A stretch of 64,000 nt of DNA. Source: Alectoria sarmentosa (Eukaryota; Ascomycota; Lecanoromycetes; Lecanorales; Parmeliaceae). The translations under genes and the position numbers were made by a program. Where the stretch lies: contig WOGZ01000173.1 in NCBI GenBank assembly GCA_009733775.1, forward strand, positions 1-64,000, read 5' to 3'. Within the stretch, counting starts at the first letter, position 1. The number at the start of each line of letters is the position of its first letter. The notes below the pieces were generated by a model, which was not told the DNA's origin, did no database searches, and worked only from the letters and a program-made list of their open reading frames with translations. This document shows positions 1 to 10,059 of the stretch, piece after piece.

Positions 1-3000
1 TCGATTTCTTTTGATAATAACGTTTAATTTTTGATAATTTATATAAAATCGTAAGCCTTCATTTAATTTCTCAACAAATAAAATAAATAAGATAAATAAA
101 ATATAATTAAATACGATAAATTCTTTTTTAAAATGTTCGTTCAGATATTTTTTAATTTATTCGAGTTTGTGATTTGATAATGAATAAATTTAATTTTTAA
201 ATAATGCATTTTTATTTGCTTTTTTAACAAATTTCAATTTATAATTATAAAAACGATGTGAAAATAATACGTTCGCTTGTGATTTATCAAAAACATTTAT
301 ATAATCATCATAATTTATAAAAAATTTATTAAACATCTTTTAAGAAATGAAAATTTCAACATTATTAATTTAAACTTTTTTCGATATATATAATTTATAG
401 CATTTTTTATATTTGATTTCGAAATTATATAAATATAATTTATTAATCGATATGCGATTATCTCATTATAATTATGATATAATTTCGAGAGATTTATTGA
501 AAATATCGTAAATTTCATTTATTGTTAAAGAAAAGAGTTTATTTTTTTTATTTCGAGTTAAATGATAATAAATCGATGCGTTAATTTTAATAATATCGAT
601 GAAATTAAACTTCTTAATCATTTTTTTTTTGAATATCTTGAATGTTAATGTCGATCTTTTTTTATTTGAAATATCTTTGAAATGATTCATATCGAAATTA
701 TTTTCATTTGATTCATTTTTAATAATAAATTTAAAAAATCCTGTAATGATAATAAATAATGTTTTTGATAAAAACGATAAATTTTTAAATGTTGATATTT
801 TATTGTCGTTATGTTTATATCGTTTAAATATAAACAATATCTTATTTTTTAACATATCGAATACGATTTTATATTTATTTATTTATGACTTTTCGAAAAT
901 TAAATCGTATTGTTTTAACGAAGCGATAAAAATAAAATAAGATTTTTTTTTATAATTATGTATATTCAAAATAAATAAAAGACAATAAGTGATAAATTGT
1001 TTGAATAATCGTTTATTATAATCTCGTAATAATTTTAATTTGAAAAAAGAATAAGACTCGATTTATAAGCGTTTATATATTTTAAATGTAATGATTTTAT
1101 TAATAATAATGTAAACCTCGATGCATTCGTAATTTATAAAAAAATTCGTAAATATCATTTATCGATTTTATGATAATAACGTAATTGTTATTTAAAAGAA
1201 ACGTCGTGTTAAGAGATTATTTGAAGTATTCGTTAAACACACGTTCGTATTATTTTTTATCGTGATTTTGAAAGAAATTAATCTTTTTTCGAATCATTTG
1301 AAGAGTTTTTTAAATTATTATCGTCGTTATTATTCATTTTTATAATATGTATTTGAATAGCTTTTTTATTCGATTGAAAGTAATCACGTTTAATATGTTC
1401 AATTTGATTATAATTATAACATATAAGTTTTTTAATATCGATTTCGATTTTAACTTTAATAAATAAAATCGATATAATAAATATTATAAATATTATTATG
1501 ATATAAATGATTCTCGTTATTGAGATAATTAATTTTTTTATTAAAAATATAATCTTAAATGTAAATGTTTTAAATTTTTTTTTATATTTAATACGTTCAA
1601 TGTTATTCAATTTTCGTAAATATTTTTTAATAAATATTAATTCGCTAAAATCTTCATATGCGTTTTAATTTTTTTATAAACCTTCACGAATCTTTAAACG
1701 TAAGTGTCGTATTATATTATTTTTATTTTGATTAATAATCTAATTAAGTCGAATAAAATCGACGTAAAACTTTATAAAAGATATGATATTTTGTTAAAAG
1801 AAGTTATATTATCGTTTAACATTATTTTATTAATTAAAATCTTCGTGAATGTCGATCAAATTATTCATTATCTCTTTATAAAATTAATATAAATTCGAAC
1901 AATTTCTCAATCGACGTCTTATGATTTATTTTAAAGCTTTTTTGTTCAATTTAAAAATGACATAAATTAATTTGAATTCAATAATAAAATATTAATCATA
2001 ATTAATAATAAACTTATAATTTATTTTGAAAGATCAATCGTTTTATATAAGACTTTTTTCATTCGTAAAAACAAAAAGATTAAATAATTTAAAAGACTTA
2101 TTCTTTTTCGATATAGGTCGATTTTTAAATTTATTATAAAAAAATTCGTTTTTTGAATTTTTTTTTAAATTTTTTTTTAACAATTAAAGTTTCATTGCAT
2201 TAATTTTTCGTTATAATTATGTTATTTATTTTTATTAATTATAAACAATGTTATTCAATTGCTAAATTATAAGTTTAAATTTATATAAAAATTTTATAAT
2301 CTCGTCTTTATCGATAATAACTTTATAAAAACGAGATAAAAATTCGCGAAAATCGTTTCGTTCAAAACGAAATTGATTTAATATATCAAGAAATTTTTTA
2401 AATGCAGTTTTCGTTCAATGTAATAATTATTTATTAATAAAAATGTATTATGAATTTGATTTATGATGTTGCGAGAGATCTTCGAAATTTTCAAATATGA
2501 TTGAAATACGACGTGATTTGATTTTATTTAAAAGATTTTAAATGTGATTTTTTTTTTTTATTTCGATAAAGATTATTAATAAAAAAAAAAACAAAAGAGA
2601 AAAAAAAGAAGAGAAATTTAAATATTTCGAAAAATATAATGTTAAAAAATATTGTAACAAAAAAGAGTGTTAACATTTCTCATTTAATGTGTTTAATGAT
2701 TTTCGTATAATAAAGAAATTTGATTTTAGCATATAAAAAACAACAAAGAATATTATTCAATCGTTTGTTTATTTATTAAATTCTTATAAAAACAATGTGT
2801 TAATTAAATGACGTTTTTTTAGTTTCGTCATTTATGTAAAGAATATTTATTATATCGTCGTCGATTTCGTGTGAAAAAATTTGATAATGCGAAGTGAAGA
2901 AGAAAAACTTTAAAAGATTATAAAATCGTGATTTCTTATTCGATGATAATGTCATAAAAGATTTAAATACTTTTGATAATAATCTTTCGAATAATATAAT

Positions 3001-3660
3001 CGATAATATCTTAATTTAAGTTATATAAAAGTGATATGTGATTATTTTTTTCGATTCGTTAATCAAATAAATGTTTTAATATCTTTTTTATATTCGTTAT
3101 TATTAATAAAGCGAATCGTTATCTTAATGCGAATTGTTTAAATTTCAATTGTCGTAAATGATCTAATTCAAAAATACGATATTTTAATAGTTTTTATATT
3201 TTGATAAAGTCTTTATTAACACGATTCTTTGAATTCGTTAATTAATACAAATGAAATAAATGAGATGACTTAATTATAATATTAAAATTAATATAAAGTT
3301 ATATTATATAAATGTATTGAATAAGACAATTAAGTGAGAAGAAAATATATACATAAAAAAAAGATATTTATATGAGAATAAATGTCTCTGTTAAGTTACG
3401 CTAAATTCAATCGAATAATGTCAAAAAAATGTGATGTTAAAGAAAAGTCAGTTTTATTAAAAATGTAGGGTACGCTCGTAACACTTCGAACGTATAATCT
3501 CATAATGATAAAAAACGTAAAATGAAAAATAAAACGATATTCAACGAAATAAAAATGTTTTGCGAATTCTATTATGCGAAACGAGTGAATTGAACTGTGA
3601 ACGATCAAGTTTATTGTGATGAATGTTATAAACATTCAAAGAACCAACGATATGATCATT
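1..3660. repeat. AT-rich, RIP-like decayed repeat block (left)
   Basis: About 3.6 kb made almost entirely of A and T, with long T and A runs and no plausible intact gene; every open frame is short and rich in Ile, Lys, Asn, Phe and Tyr. The few C residues often sit in CpG. Composition changes abruptly near 3640-3680 to ordinary genic sequence. In filamentous ascomycetes this pattern is typical of repeats mutated by RIP (C to T, mainly at CpA). Decayed retrotransposon motifs within it (see the next entry) support this reading over a mitochondrial insertion. Confidence 0.85.
472..1610 (-). mobile_element. Decayed LTR-retrotransposon gag region (Ty3/Gypsy-like)
   Basis: On the minus strand the frame at 1278-1610 contains CYNYNQIEHIKRDY followed by an acidic N/D/S-rich stretch. 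This has the spacing of a retroviral-type CCHC zinc knuckle, with the first Cys and the His kept and the other two Cys positions now Tyr, the change expected from G-to-A mutation on the coding strand. Downstream on the same strand (472-855) is NKLFSLTINEIYDIFNK, which resembles the segment after the zinc knuckle in fungal Gypsy polyproteins. Both frames are short and interrupted, so no functional protein is expected. The assignment to Gypsy rather than Copia is tentative. Confidence 0.55.
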
Positions 3661-3930
3661 AAATGACATACGAACCGAAGAGAGCAGGCCTAAATGAATG
3701 ACGTGGGAAGGTGATTAGGTTGATGATGGATGATGATGATGACTTGAACGAGGGTAGGCTTTCGGTTTGGGTCTGGACTTTGGGGTTCGCAGATGGTGAA
3801 GACGGAAGTAAATAAGTGCTGCCACACAGACTCTATGACAGACCAGAATTGAAAACCCAGACACCTATAATCATCAGACATGATGCGTTACCCTCTCGTA
3901 TCAACTCAAGCGCAAGCGGACAATCCACGA

Positions 3931-6336
3931 TCAAGCTTCCTTGGGTTTGCTTCCTCCACTCATCAGTCCTCCAGCCAGACCGCTGGCCCAACCAGACGCT
4001 TTATTCAGGCCTTCCTTCCCTCCTCCCGCAATACTAGATGCCCATGCGCCAGCACCCTGTTGCGGCTTCTCCTCCCTTTTTCTAATTTCAGGCAACACGC
4101 CCGTATCCGCACTCGCCGCAGCCTTGCTCTCGGCATCACCACTTGACTTCTCGCCTCTCAGCCTCTTCGGCAGATATCCCCACGCAGACTGCAACATTCC
4201 TTTTTGCGTCTCCTGCTGTATTTCTAGCTCCATTTGAACGGCTTCGGCTTCGGCAGCGGATGACTCTGCTTGTTGCTGTTCCTTGCTCTTCTCTCCATCT
4301 TTGCCAACGCCGAGAGGATTATCCTTGAGTACTCTCTCGCCTTCTGCCTTAGCTTTGTCAGCGTACTTTTTCTTCTGATCTTCTTCATCCATCTTCTTTA
4401 GTGCTGCTTCCTCTTTGGCGACGGCGGACACTTCAATGTCTTCGAACCCAATCTTCTTCAAAATATGACCAACAAGGTAGCGGTAGCGTAGATGTCCGCT
4501 TACTCTCTCGCTAACATCGACGTTCTCAACGCTGGGAATACCTTCCACCTTTTGTAGTCCAGCAACGCCATATTGAATGCTGCTTGTGCGGTATAAAAAG
4601 CCAAGAACATAATCATTTTCGCTGTAGACGTTGACAAGCCTGCTGGCTACGACGGAGCGCATGACGCGCCAATCAGCGGTGGTACTGGGTGCGGGGGCGC
4701 CAATCAAAACAACAGACTCGATGAGGCCAAAGGCTCGCCGTTTGGCCAGACTCATTAGACACGAGTAAATGACTCTTGCGCCGAGGGAGTAGCCTATCAA
4801 CGTGACTGGTCTCTCGCCTTGTGCCTTGTTGATCAGAGCATCAGCAAGAACTTCGCCGGCCTTATCGGCACGGCTTCGAGCGACAGAAAAGGGATTGTCG
4901 ACCACCCGAGAGACTTTGAGAAGGGCAAGGGGCCACATCGCATCCATCAGTCCTGCGAAAACAGTTCGTTTGATCATTTCTGACTTGGCATAGCCCCAAG
5001 CGGCCGATGATACCATTGCGCTCATGCTGTTGCCAAGGTTCATAAGGGCTTCGAGCTCAAATCGCAAAGCGAAGACTTCGCTCCCATGTCCAAGTACACG
5101 CCAAGGAGTGACAACCTCCGACTTCGAAGTCAGCCAGCCACTAATTCCGATAGTGACGCGTAGGCGGCGCTGGGCTGGATCCTCGACGCCTTCTTTGTCT
5201 TCTTTGCTTTCTTTCTTGAAGTGATGTGGGAAATGACGAGTCTTTGGTGTGGTCGCACCTTGGCCGTCTTGAGGATTTTGAACGCCACTTTCTGTGTCTA
5301 AGGACCTTTCGATTTGTTTAGATTTCTGGGCCAGCTTTTCGGCTTCTTTCTCATCTTCTTGTTCAATGTCCTTGCCATCTTTTCGCACAGGTAAGAACGC
5401 AAAGTCCTCCACTTGTCGCGCATAATTGTCCATCATCTGGCCTGTCATTCGTCCGCCGTATGCTCCAAACAGGCCACCGACTATCACCGTGCTTCCAGCC
5501 ACCGTGCCAAGGTAGCCCGCTGCAGCCGTAGCACCTAGTCCAACACCTCCCATTACACTTCCAACACCAGCCGCAACCAATGGAGCCGCTAGACCACCAG
5601 TGACGCCGATAAGAGCAGCCCCTGCAACTGTGGCCAGGCCTACTTTCCATTTCCTTGAATCTTTGTTCTCTTCCACTTTTTTCTTCGCTTCAGCGTCGCC
5701 AGACATGTGTTTCGCGGCTTCCAGCAAGCCTTTTGCCATCTTCTCTTCATCTTCAGTCAAGGTCTTGAGCGGAAGTTTCAGCGAGGAGGTCATGTAGAGT
5801 AGAAGAACGCGCGACGGGCCAATGTAGTGTTCCAGAGATAGCATGAGCAGTAACATAGAATGAATTATGAGAATTTTCGTTTTCTCATCGAGCGATACGA
5901 GTGGGGTATCAATCGGTGGGTAGAACTTCGATAGTGAGGCAGCTGCGGACTCGTCTGGTTCCGTTGGCTTGGATGGATCGACCTTGACGTCTGATGGAGC
6001 GTGAACAGCCGAGTCCGGTGCTTTGGCGGACCTCATTTGGGATGATGCTTCTTCTCTGGAATTGACAACCTCCCCAACTCTTACGATTACGCTGCTCCGC
6101 CATTCGTCAAAGAACTGTAGCGATGCTTGCTTGAGTTCCTTCATAGCTGGAGCACTGAGCTCTTTCTCCCGCTGCTCCTTCAGCTGCCGCTCTGCATCCA
6201 TTTTGGCGACGTCTACCGTACCAGGATCAACATTGGGATTTGTGATCTTGTCATCTTCGGATGTAGTGAGCTCTTGGACGAGATCTTTTGAGATGCCAAC
6301 GGAGGCATCAAAGCTGGAGATGATGGTTTTGCGCAT
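3931..6336 (-). CDS. DUF726/TMCO4-family alpha/beta-hydrolase-like membrane protein
   Basis: 801 codons in one frame. The middle holds a Gly/Ala-rich hydrophobic hairpin (about residues 230-305, GLATVAGAALIGVTGG and onward). It is followed by RLRVTIGISGWL and a serine-hydrolase nucleophile elbow GYSLGAR at about residues 514-520. This order (membrane hairpin, then hydrolase fold) is that of DUF726 proteins such as human TMCO4 and yeast Mil1/YFL034W. The C-terminus is a charged, Gln/Lys/Ala-rich low-complexity tail. The true start probably lies upstream: the same frame stays open to 6495 without an ATG and encodes TTLLDEDQRGELTLLIASVAA-like residues just before this Met. A short first exon near 6607 with a spliced intron is likely. 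The substrate is unknown in this family; a membrane-trafficking link is known only for the yeast homologue. Confidence 0.88.
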   Translation of the reverse strand: MRKTIISSFDASVGISKDLVQELTTSEDDKITNPNVDPGTVDVAKMDAERQLKEQREKELSAPAMKELKQASLQFFDEWRSSVIVRVGEVVNSREEASSQMRSAKAPDSAVHAPSDVKVDPSKPTEPDESAAASLSKFYPPIDTPLVSLDEKTKILIIHSMLLLMLSLEHYIGPSRVLLLYMTSSLKLPLKTLTEDEEKMAKGLLEAAKHMSGDAEAKKKVEENKDSRKWKVGLATVAGAALIGVTGGLAAPLVAAGVGSVMGGVGLGATAAAGYLGTVAGSTVIVGGLFGAYGGRMTGQMMDNYARQVEDFAFLPVRKDGKDIEQEDEKEAEKLAQKSKQIERSLDTESGVQNPQDGQGATTPKTRHFPHHFKKESKEDKEGVEDPAQRRLRVTIGISGWLTSKSEVVTPWRVLGHGSEVFALRFELEALMNLGNSMSAMVSSAAWGYAKSEMIKRTVFAGLMDAMWPLALLKVSRVVDNPFSVARSRADKAGEVLADALINKAQGERPVTLIGYSLGARVIYSCLMSLAKRRAFGLIESVVLIGAPAPSTTADWRVMRSVVASRLVNVYSENDYVLGFLYRTSSIQYGVAGLQKVEGIPSVENVDVSERVSGHLRYRYLVGHILKKIGFEDIEVSAVAKEEAALKKMDEEDQKKKYADKAKAEGERVLKDNPLGVGKDGEKSKEQQQAESSAAEAEAVQMELEIQQETQKGMLQSAWGYLPKRLRGEKSSGDAESKAAASADTGVLPEIRKREEKPQQGAGAWASSIAGGGKEGLNKASGWASGLAGGLMSGGSKPKEA

Positions 6337-6499
6337 GGCAGCCGCAACGCTGGCAATGAGGAGCGTAAGCTCCCCCCTCTGGTCCTCATCGAGTAACGTG
6401 GTCAGAGATTCCTCCTTGCCCTCTCCTTGCCTTGCTGGAGGGTGTTTCTCCCTGTTCTCATTAGCCCATATCCCCCCCTGTTGCTTTTGGTGATGCTAT

Positions 6500-6913
6500 A
6501 CTGACATCTCACGCGCTTGGACAGTATTCAATTGGAGCTTAGGTAGACAAGTAGCAACAATATGGATTGGCTAGCAACATACTCTGTGACAATTGGATAC
6601 GATTCATTGCCGTTGCCGAGTTTCAAACTGGCGAGACTGGGTTCTTCCTCAAGTCAGTGACGTAGTAGATTAGGGTTACACTAGGGTAGGGCTCACTTTA
6701 GCGCTATAAATGTAGCCCAAAAGTGAAGTCCGTGAAAATACACCTTCTATATACGAGAAACGACACTTAATTTTAGAAGCCGACACAGTAATTAATACGG
6801 CAACCACACTCATGTTGCTTATCTTGAAGAATAGAACACGATATCTCTTTGCAATCATTTTCATCATATATTCTCAAATGCTAAAGGTACACATTGCCCT
6901 TCGGCATAGCATT
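6500..6913. other. Intergenic, with probable 5' exon of the DUF726 gene
   Basis: No complete gene is seen. An ATG on the minus strand at 6605-6607 begins a short frame followed by a GTATGT-type donor, and could be exon 1 of the DUF726 gene. The rest shows no features. Confidence 0.4.
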
Positions 6914-8055
6914 CTACACCTGTCTACTCTCGCTGACCTTGCGGCCCAACTCCACAGCATCGCCCGTCATCGCAAAACGCGTCGACCATTCTGTACTGTG
7001 TTCGCTTACAACCCAGCTCTTCTTTCCAGCGCTACTGCTTGGTCCTATTCCAGTGCCCGGCGACTCCGGTAGCTTCTCCCACTGCGAGTTACTAGTCTGG
7101 CTGATATCATGCCGCTCCCTCGCTCTGTTACCGCTAACTCCACCAGTCTGACCAGCTTGACTCCCATTCGAGCGCATCGACCGCAGCGAGATATAGCTGC
7201 GCACGCTCGCGAGTACCTTCTTCGGCTGGATCTTCTGCCTAAGCCACCATAGCGAGGGCAGGTTGACGGCAATCAGCGCGAAGCCGGCCTCGAGAATCCA
7301 CATGACGGTCTCGGTGGTGTTTGCCTTGGACAAGTCCTTGATCTGATGGGCGTGTAGTTTGACCGTGATGACCAGCCGTGCTACGACCGCGCCGAGGGAG
7401 ACGAAAGCCGTGAGGAAGACGAACAGCAGGGCGAGCCGCCGCTTAAGGGAGGTATGTAGCCGCAAGATACTGGGGATCGGCATCACGATCACAGCGGTCT
7501 CGATCAGTAAGTCAGATACGCAGAAGCCTAAAATAATCTTGTTGCCCATGCTGCAGTGCACGGCACGAACCGATGCGGGTGCCGACCAGACACTAAGGTC
7601 AGGCCCGCATTGGAGCGGCGGCAGGATGATGAAGGCGGCCATCCAGAGACTGATCACCATGATGCTAGTGTAGATAGCAGCTCTCAGAGCCGTCATATGT
7701 CCTAACACGCAGAAGATGCGGCAATAGAAAAGCAGGGCACTGATACGGGTGAAGCCCAGGGATGCAGCGGACAAGATGTCGAGTGAGACGACGAGAGAGG
7801 CTTCGATATAAAGGGAAGATGCGATGCCGCCACCTGAGTCTGTGGGTAACCAAATTGCCGAAGCTGAACCCCGAGCAGCGCGCAGGCGACCATTCCAATG
7901 AAGGCCATGTAGCTTGGAATGATTATCCAGTCGTCGATACCGAATTCCACGCGCTGAACCCGTCGGGCGTAGAAACGAAGGCCGCTGACGACGGTCGTGA
8001 TGGCGACAAGGCTGCCGCAGAGGGCACGCAACCCTTCAGCTGATGTTGTGGACAT
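6914..8055 (-). CDS. Fungal rhodopsin-domain integral membrane protein, apparent frameshift
   Basis: Two overlapping minus-strand frames together give one seven-helix protein. The first (from ATG 8055) has two hydrophobic helices, RRVQRVEFGIDDWIIIPSY and a Gly/Leu-rich helix ending GVQLRQFGYPQTQ. The second gives SLYIEASLVVSLDILSA, LGFTRISALLFYCRIF, further helices and a polar Ser/Arg tail. DDW after helix 2 and the K/R-xSxLLFYxRIF motif are hallmarks of the fungal rhodopsin-domain (Pth11-related) family. The frame must change by one base between about 7800 and 7850. No intron fits without deleting the conserved helix, so this is a real frameshift, a pseudogene lesion or a base error. The tail is about 100 residues and low complexity. 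The function is probably plasma-membrane sensing; the ligand is unknown. Confidence 0.72.
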
Positions 8056-8582
8056 TCCCTGTCGATGTGTGGGTCCTCTTGTATATGCAGGTTCTTGTAA
8101 AGATGACTTTGTCCGGGACGTCGTGCAGAGTAAAGGCTCAGAAATCAGAGAAATGCGGACATGCGTTGAGTTTGACAGATATCAGATTGGAGTAAAAGAT
8201 GGAAGATAAGTAAAGAGGCTGTCCTTTTTGCACCATCTAAGTCGGCGACTTCTAAACTACACTTGGGGGGTTCTGAGTACCTAGGGGTTTTTAACAAGTT
8301 GTATACTGCATTACTTGTCTTACGCTAAGAACATACATTCGGGTAAAATAGCGCACTATGATTCATCACGTGCATAGCTGTATCAAGTGTATGAAGTACA
8401 ATTCCATACTCTTGAGTGTGAGATCGCAATGCAGTATATCCGTTGCAAATCTTTTGAAGCTACAGTTGTAGTAGAATAGCTCATAATCTTCCTCGTCCAA
8501 AAAAAAGACCAAATACTGGAAACTAACTCCCGGAGCGGATACCGGGTCGGGCTTTGAAGCCTTCTGGAGCTGATCGAAATGA

Positions 8583-8695
8583 AAAGCCGTCTGGCTGCAG
8601 CAAGTTTTGGAACATGCATGAAAGCCGTCTGGCTGCAGCAGAGTTTAAGATATACGACAATAGAAACCGAAATGAAAGCCGTCCGATTTGCAGCA
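8583..8695. repeat. Three interspersed copies of AAAGCCGTCTGGCTGCAGCA
   Basis: Exact copies lie at 8583-8602 and 8621-8640, and a diverged copy (AAAGCCGTCC...TGCAGCA) at 8675-8695. Spacing is 38 and 54 nt, too irregular for a CRISPR or a simple tandem repeat. Each copy contains the CTGCAG palindrome or its remnant. Confidence 0.75.
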
Positions 8696-9205
8696 AAGTG
8701 GGAATATGTAGTGTGAAAGCCAAATTACGGAGGTCGTCGCCGAAATCCGTACGGATCGACTTACCGATACGCCAGCGCCTGGGATACGAGTCATTTTTCT
8801 TGATGCATGCTGGGGTCGTTGTGTTCAAAGGAAATGTGCAGGAATGGATTCGACTGCTGTGGTGGGTCCGCAGCTTCGCAGATCATTTTACATTCCCAAA
8901 TCTGCCTCGTTGCTGTAGTCAGACGGCGTTCATATCTCAGTGCAATGATCGAACAAGGCTGTCTTCTGGAAGGCTATACCGCATGTCTTCTTCAAGGATT
9001 TAGCCCCGTGAGGGATGACAGGGCCGGTTTCCTTCTTGCAAAGCTTGAATCCTTCTACCGTCAAGATCTAGCGCAACAACATCACAACATACGGTAATCA
9101 GGCTTCTGGCAGGGTGATATGCGAATTGCGCTATCCAATAGTGACACACCAGCACTACTGCACGTATTAAATGCATGTACGCCTGATCCCTACTTTGGTC
9201 ACTAG

Positions 9206-9327
9206 TACTCGCAAATGCAATGATCGACCAGGTCACGTGACTTGAATATCGAGATGCAGTGTATTTGATTGGACGAAAAGCCTAGTGCGCTCTGCACGTG
9301 ACCTGGTCGACTATTGCATTTACGAGT
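9206..9327. repeat. Inverted repeat, 34-bp arms, with E-box cores (CACGTG)
   Basis: The left arm 9206-9239 and right arm 9294-9327 are near-perfect reverse complements with about four mismatches and 54 nt between them. Both arms carry CACGTGA next to ACCAGGTC/GACCTGGT, and the left one forms the full palindrome GTCACGTGAC (9232-9241). It could be a small foldback (MITE-like) element or a duplicated bHLH-type regulatory site. It lies about 180 bp upstream of the TATA box of the small secreted-peptide ORF. Confidence 0.75.
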
Positions 9328-9504
9328 ATCATGGAAACCCCAGCGGCCCGGCTGCAGTAGCGTTGAGATTTACCAATTGGCCTCGGAGCAGACTTCGGCT
9401 TGCGAGGTGAGCATGGTGGATATTGTTGAGCACCGTTAGTCGACTGGGATCAGAATGTGGGTGCCTAGCCACCTGTTGCCCATCCGTGTGTAGCTAGCTG
9501 CTTG

Positions 9505-9511
9505 TATATAA
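9505..9511 (+). promoter_or_regulatory. TATA box (TATATAA)
   Basis: A TATATAA core in a GC-balanced region. The first ATG downstream of it (about 180 nt away) is the ATG at 9688 that opens a signal-peptide-bearing frame, so the spacing and absence of intervening ATGs support a transcript starting near 9535. Confidence 0.5.
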
Positions 9512-9687
9512 GCGAGGTAAAGAGGCAGTGAAGAATTGATCAATCAACCCAGTCGTATTGCTTCCGCTATCAGATTCGCCTCCTTCGTTCTCCTTCAAAG
9601 CAACAGCCACGACATCTATCGACTTGGGAAACGACAATCACCATTACCTTGATCATCATCATCACCTCACGTTCCGCAGCCAACAAG

Positions 9688-9969
9688 ATGAAATTCACCA
9701 TCGCTCTCCTTTTTCTCTCAGCAGTCTTCGCCGCCGCCGTTTCTGATGTCCCAGCCGAGAAAGGTCGGAACGCCCACCCACATCTTAATCAGTTCAAGCT
9801 AATTTCGAGCAGCGATGGAGGACGAGGCTCTCTCACCTCTTATGGAGATCGGGAACGACGACTAGGATGCCGAAGGTATAGATGGGACAGGTGCCTTGGG
9901 CTTTCGAGACTTGATCGCCTTGGCTGTAGAAGGGGCATGGAACTGCAACAGGTGATGATGTATGAATAG
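9688..9969 (+). CDS. Small putative secreted peptide (93 aa, or 42 aa if spliced)
   Basis: The frame opens with a classic signal peptide: MKF, hydrophobic core IALLFLSAVFAAAV, then a small-residue cleavage region near Ala-Val-Ser. The mature part is basic and contains RLGCRR twice (residues 58-63 and 77-82), encoded by different synonymous codons, with a third Cys between and several dibasic sites of the kind cut by Kex2. The start is ATG 9688, the first ATG after the TATA box. An alternative reading uses a 49-nt intron (9764-9812, CTAAT-like branch, CAG acceptor) and then gives only 42 residues ending at 9865 with an acidic tail and no Cys. It has no recognised family. Its position next to a UstYa-like oxidase makes a ribosomally made precursor or an effector possible, but that is inference. 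Confidence 0.5.
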   Translation: MKFTIALLFLSAVFAAAVSDVPAEKGRNAHPHLNQFKLISSSDGGRGSLTSYGDRERRLGCRRYRWDRCLGLSRLDRLGCRRGMELQQVMMYE

Positions 9970-10059
9970 AGATGGTAGATGTTGATACTCAACATGCGCT
10001 CTCGCAAACTTATCTTCCCGAATACAAGTCGATCTATTGCTGCGCCATCATCAGATGTT

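Larger units (their letters stand above)
8056..9504. other. Long intergenic region with short repeats and an inverted repeat
   Basis: No coding gene can be supported; the open frames have no recognisable motif. It contains three copies of a 20-21 bp unit (8583-8695) and a 34-bp-armed inverted repeat (9206-9327), listed separately. It lies between two divergently arranged genes and probably holds both promoters. Confidence 0.6.

Noticed and set aside
1..3660. Mitochondrial DNA insertion or organelle contig
   Set aside because: No mitochondrial genes or tRNAs are recognised, and decayed retrotransposon gag motifs are present.
8583..8695. Possible CRISPR-like array
   Set aside because: Only three copies with unequal spacing, one diverged, in a eukaryotic genome; no cas genes.
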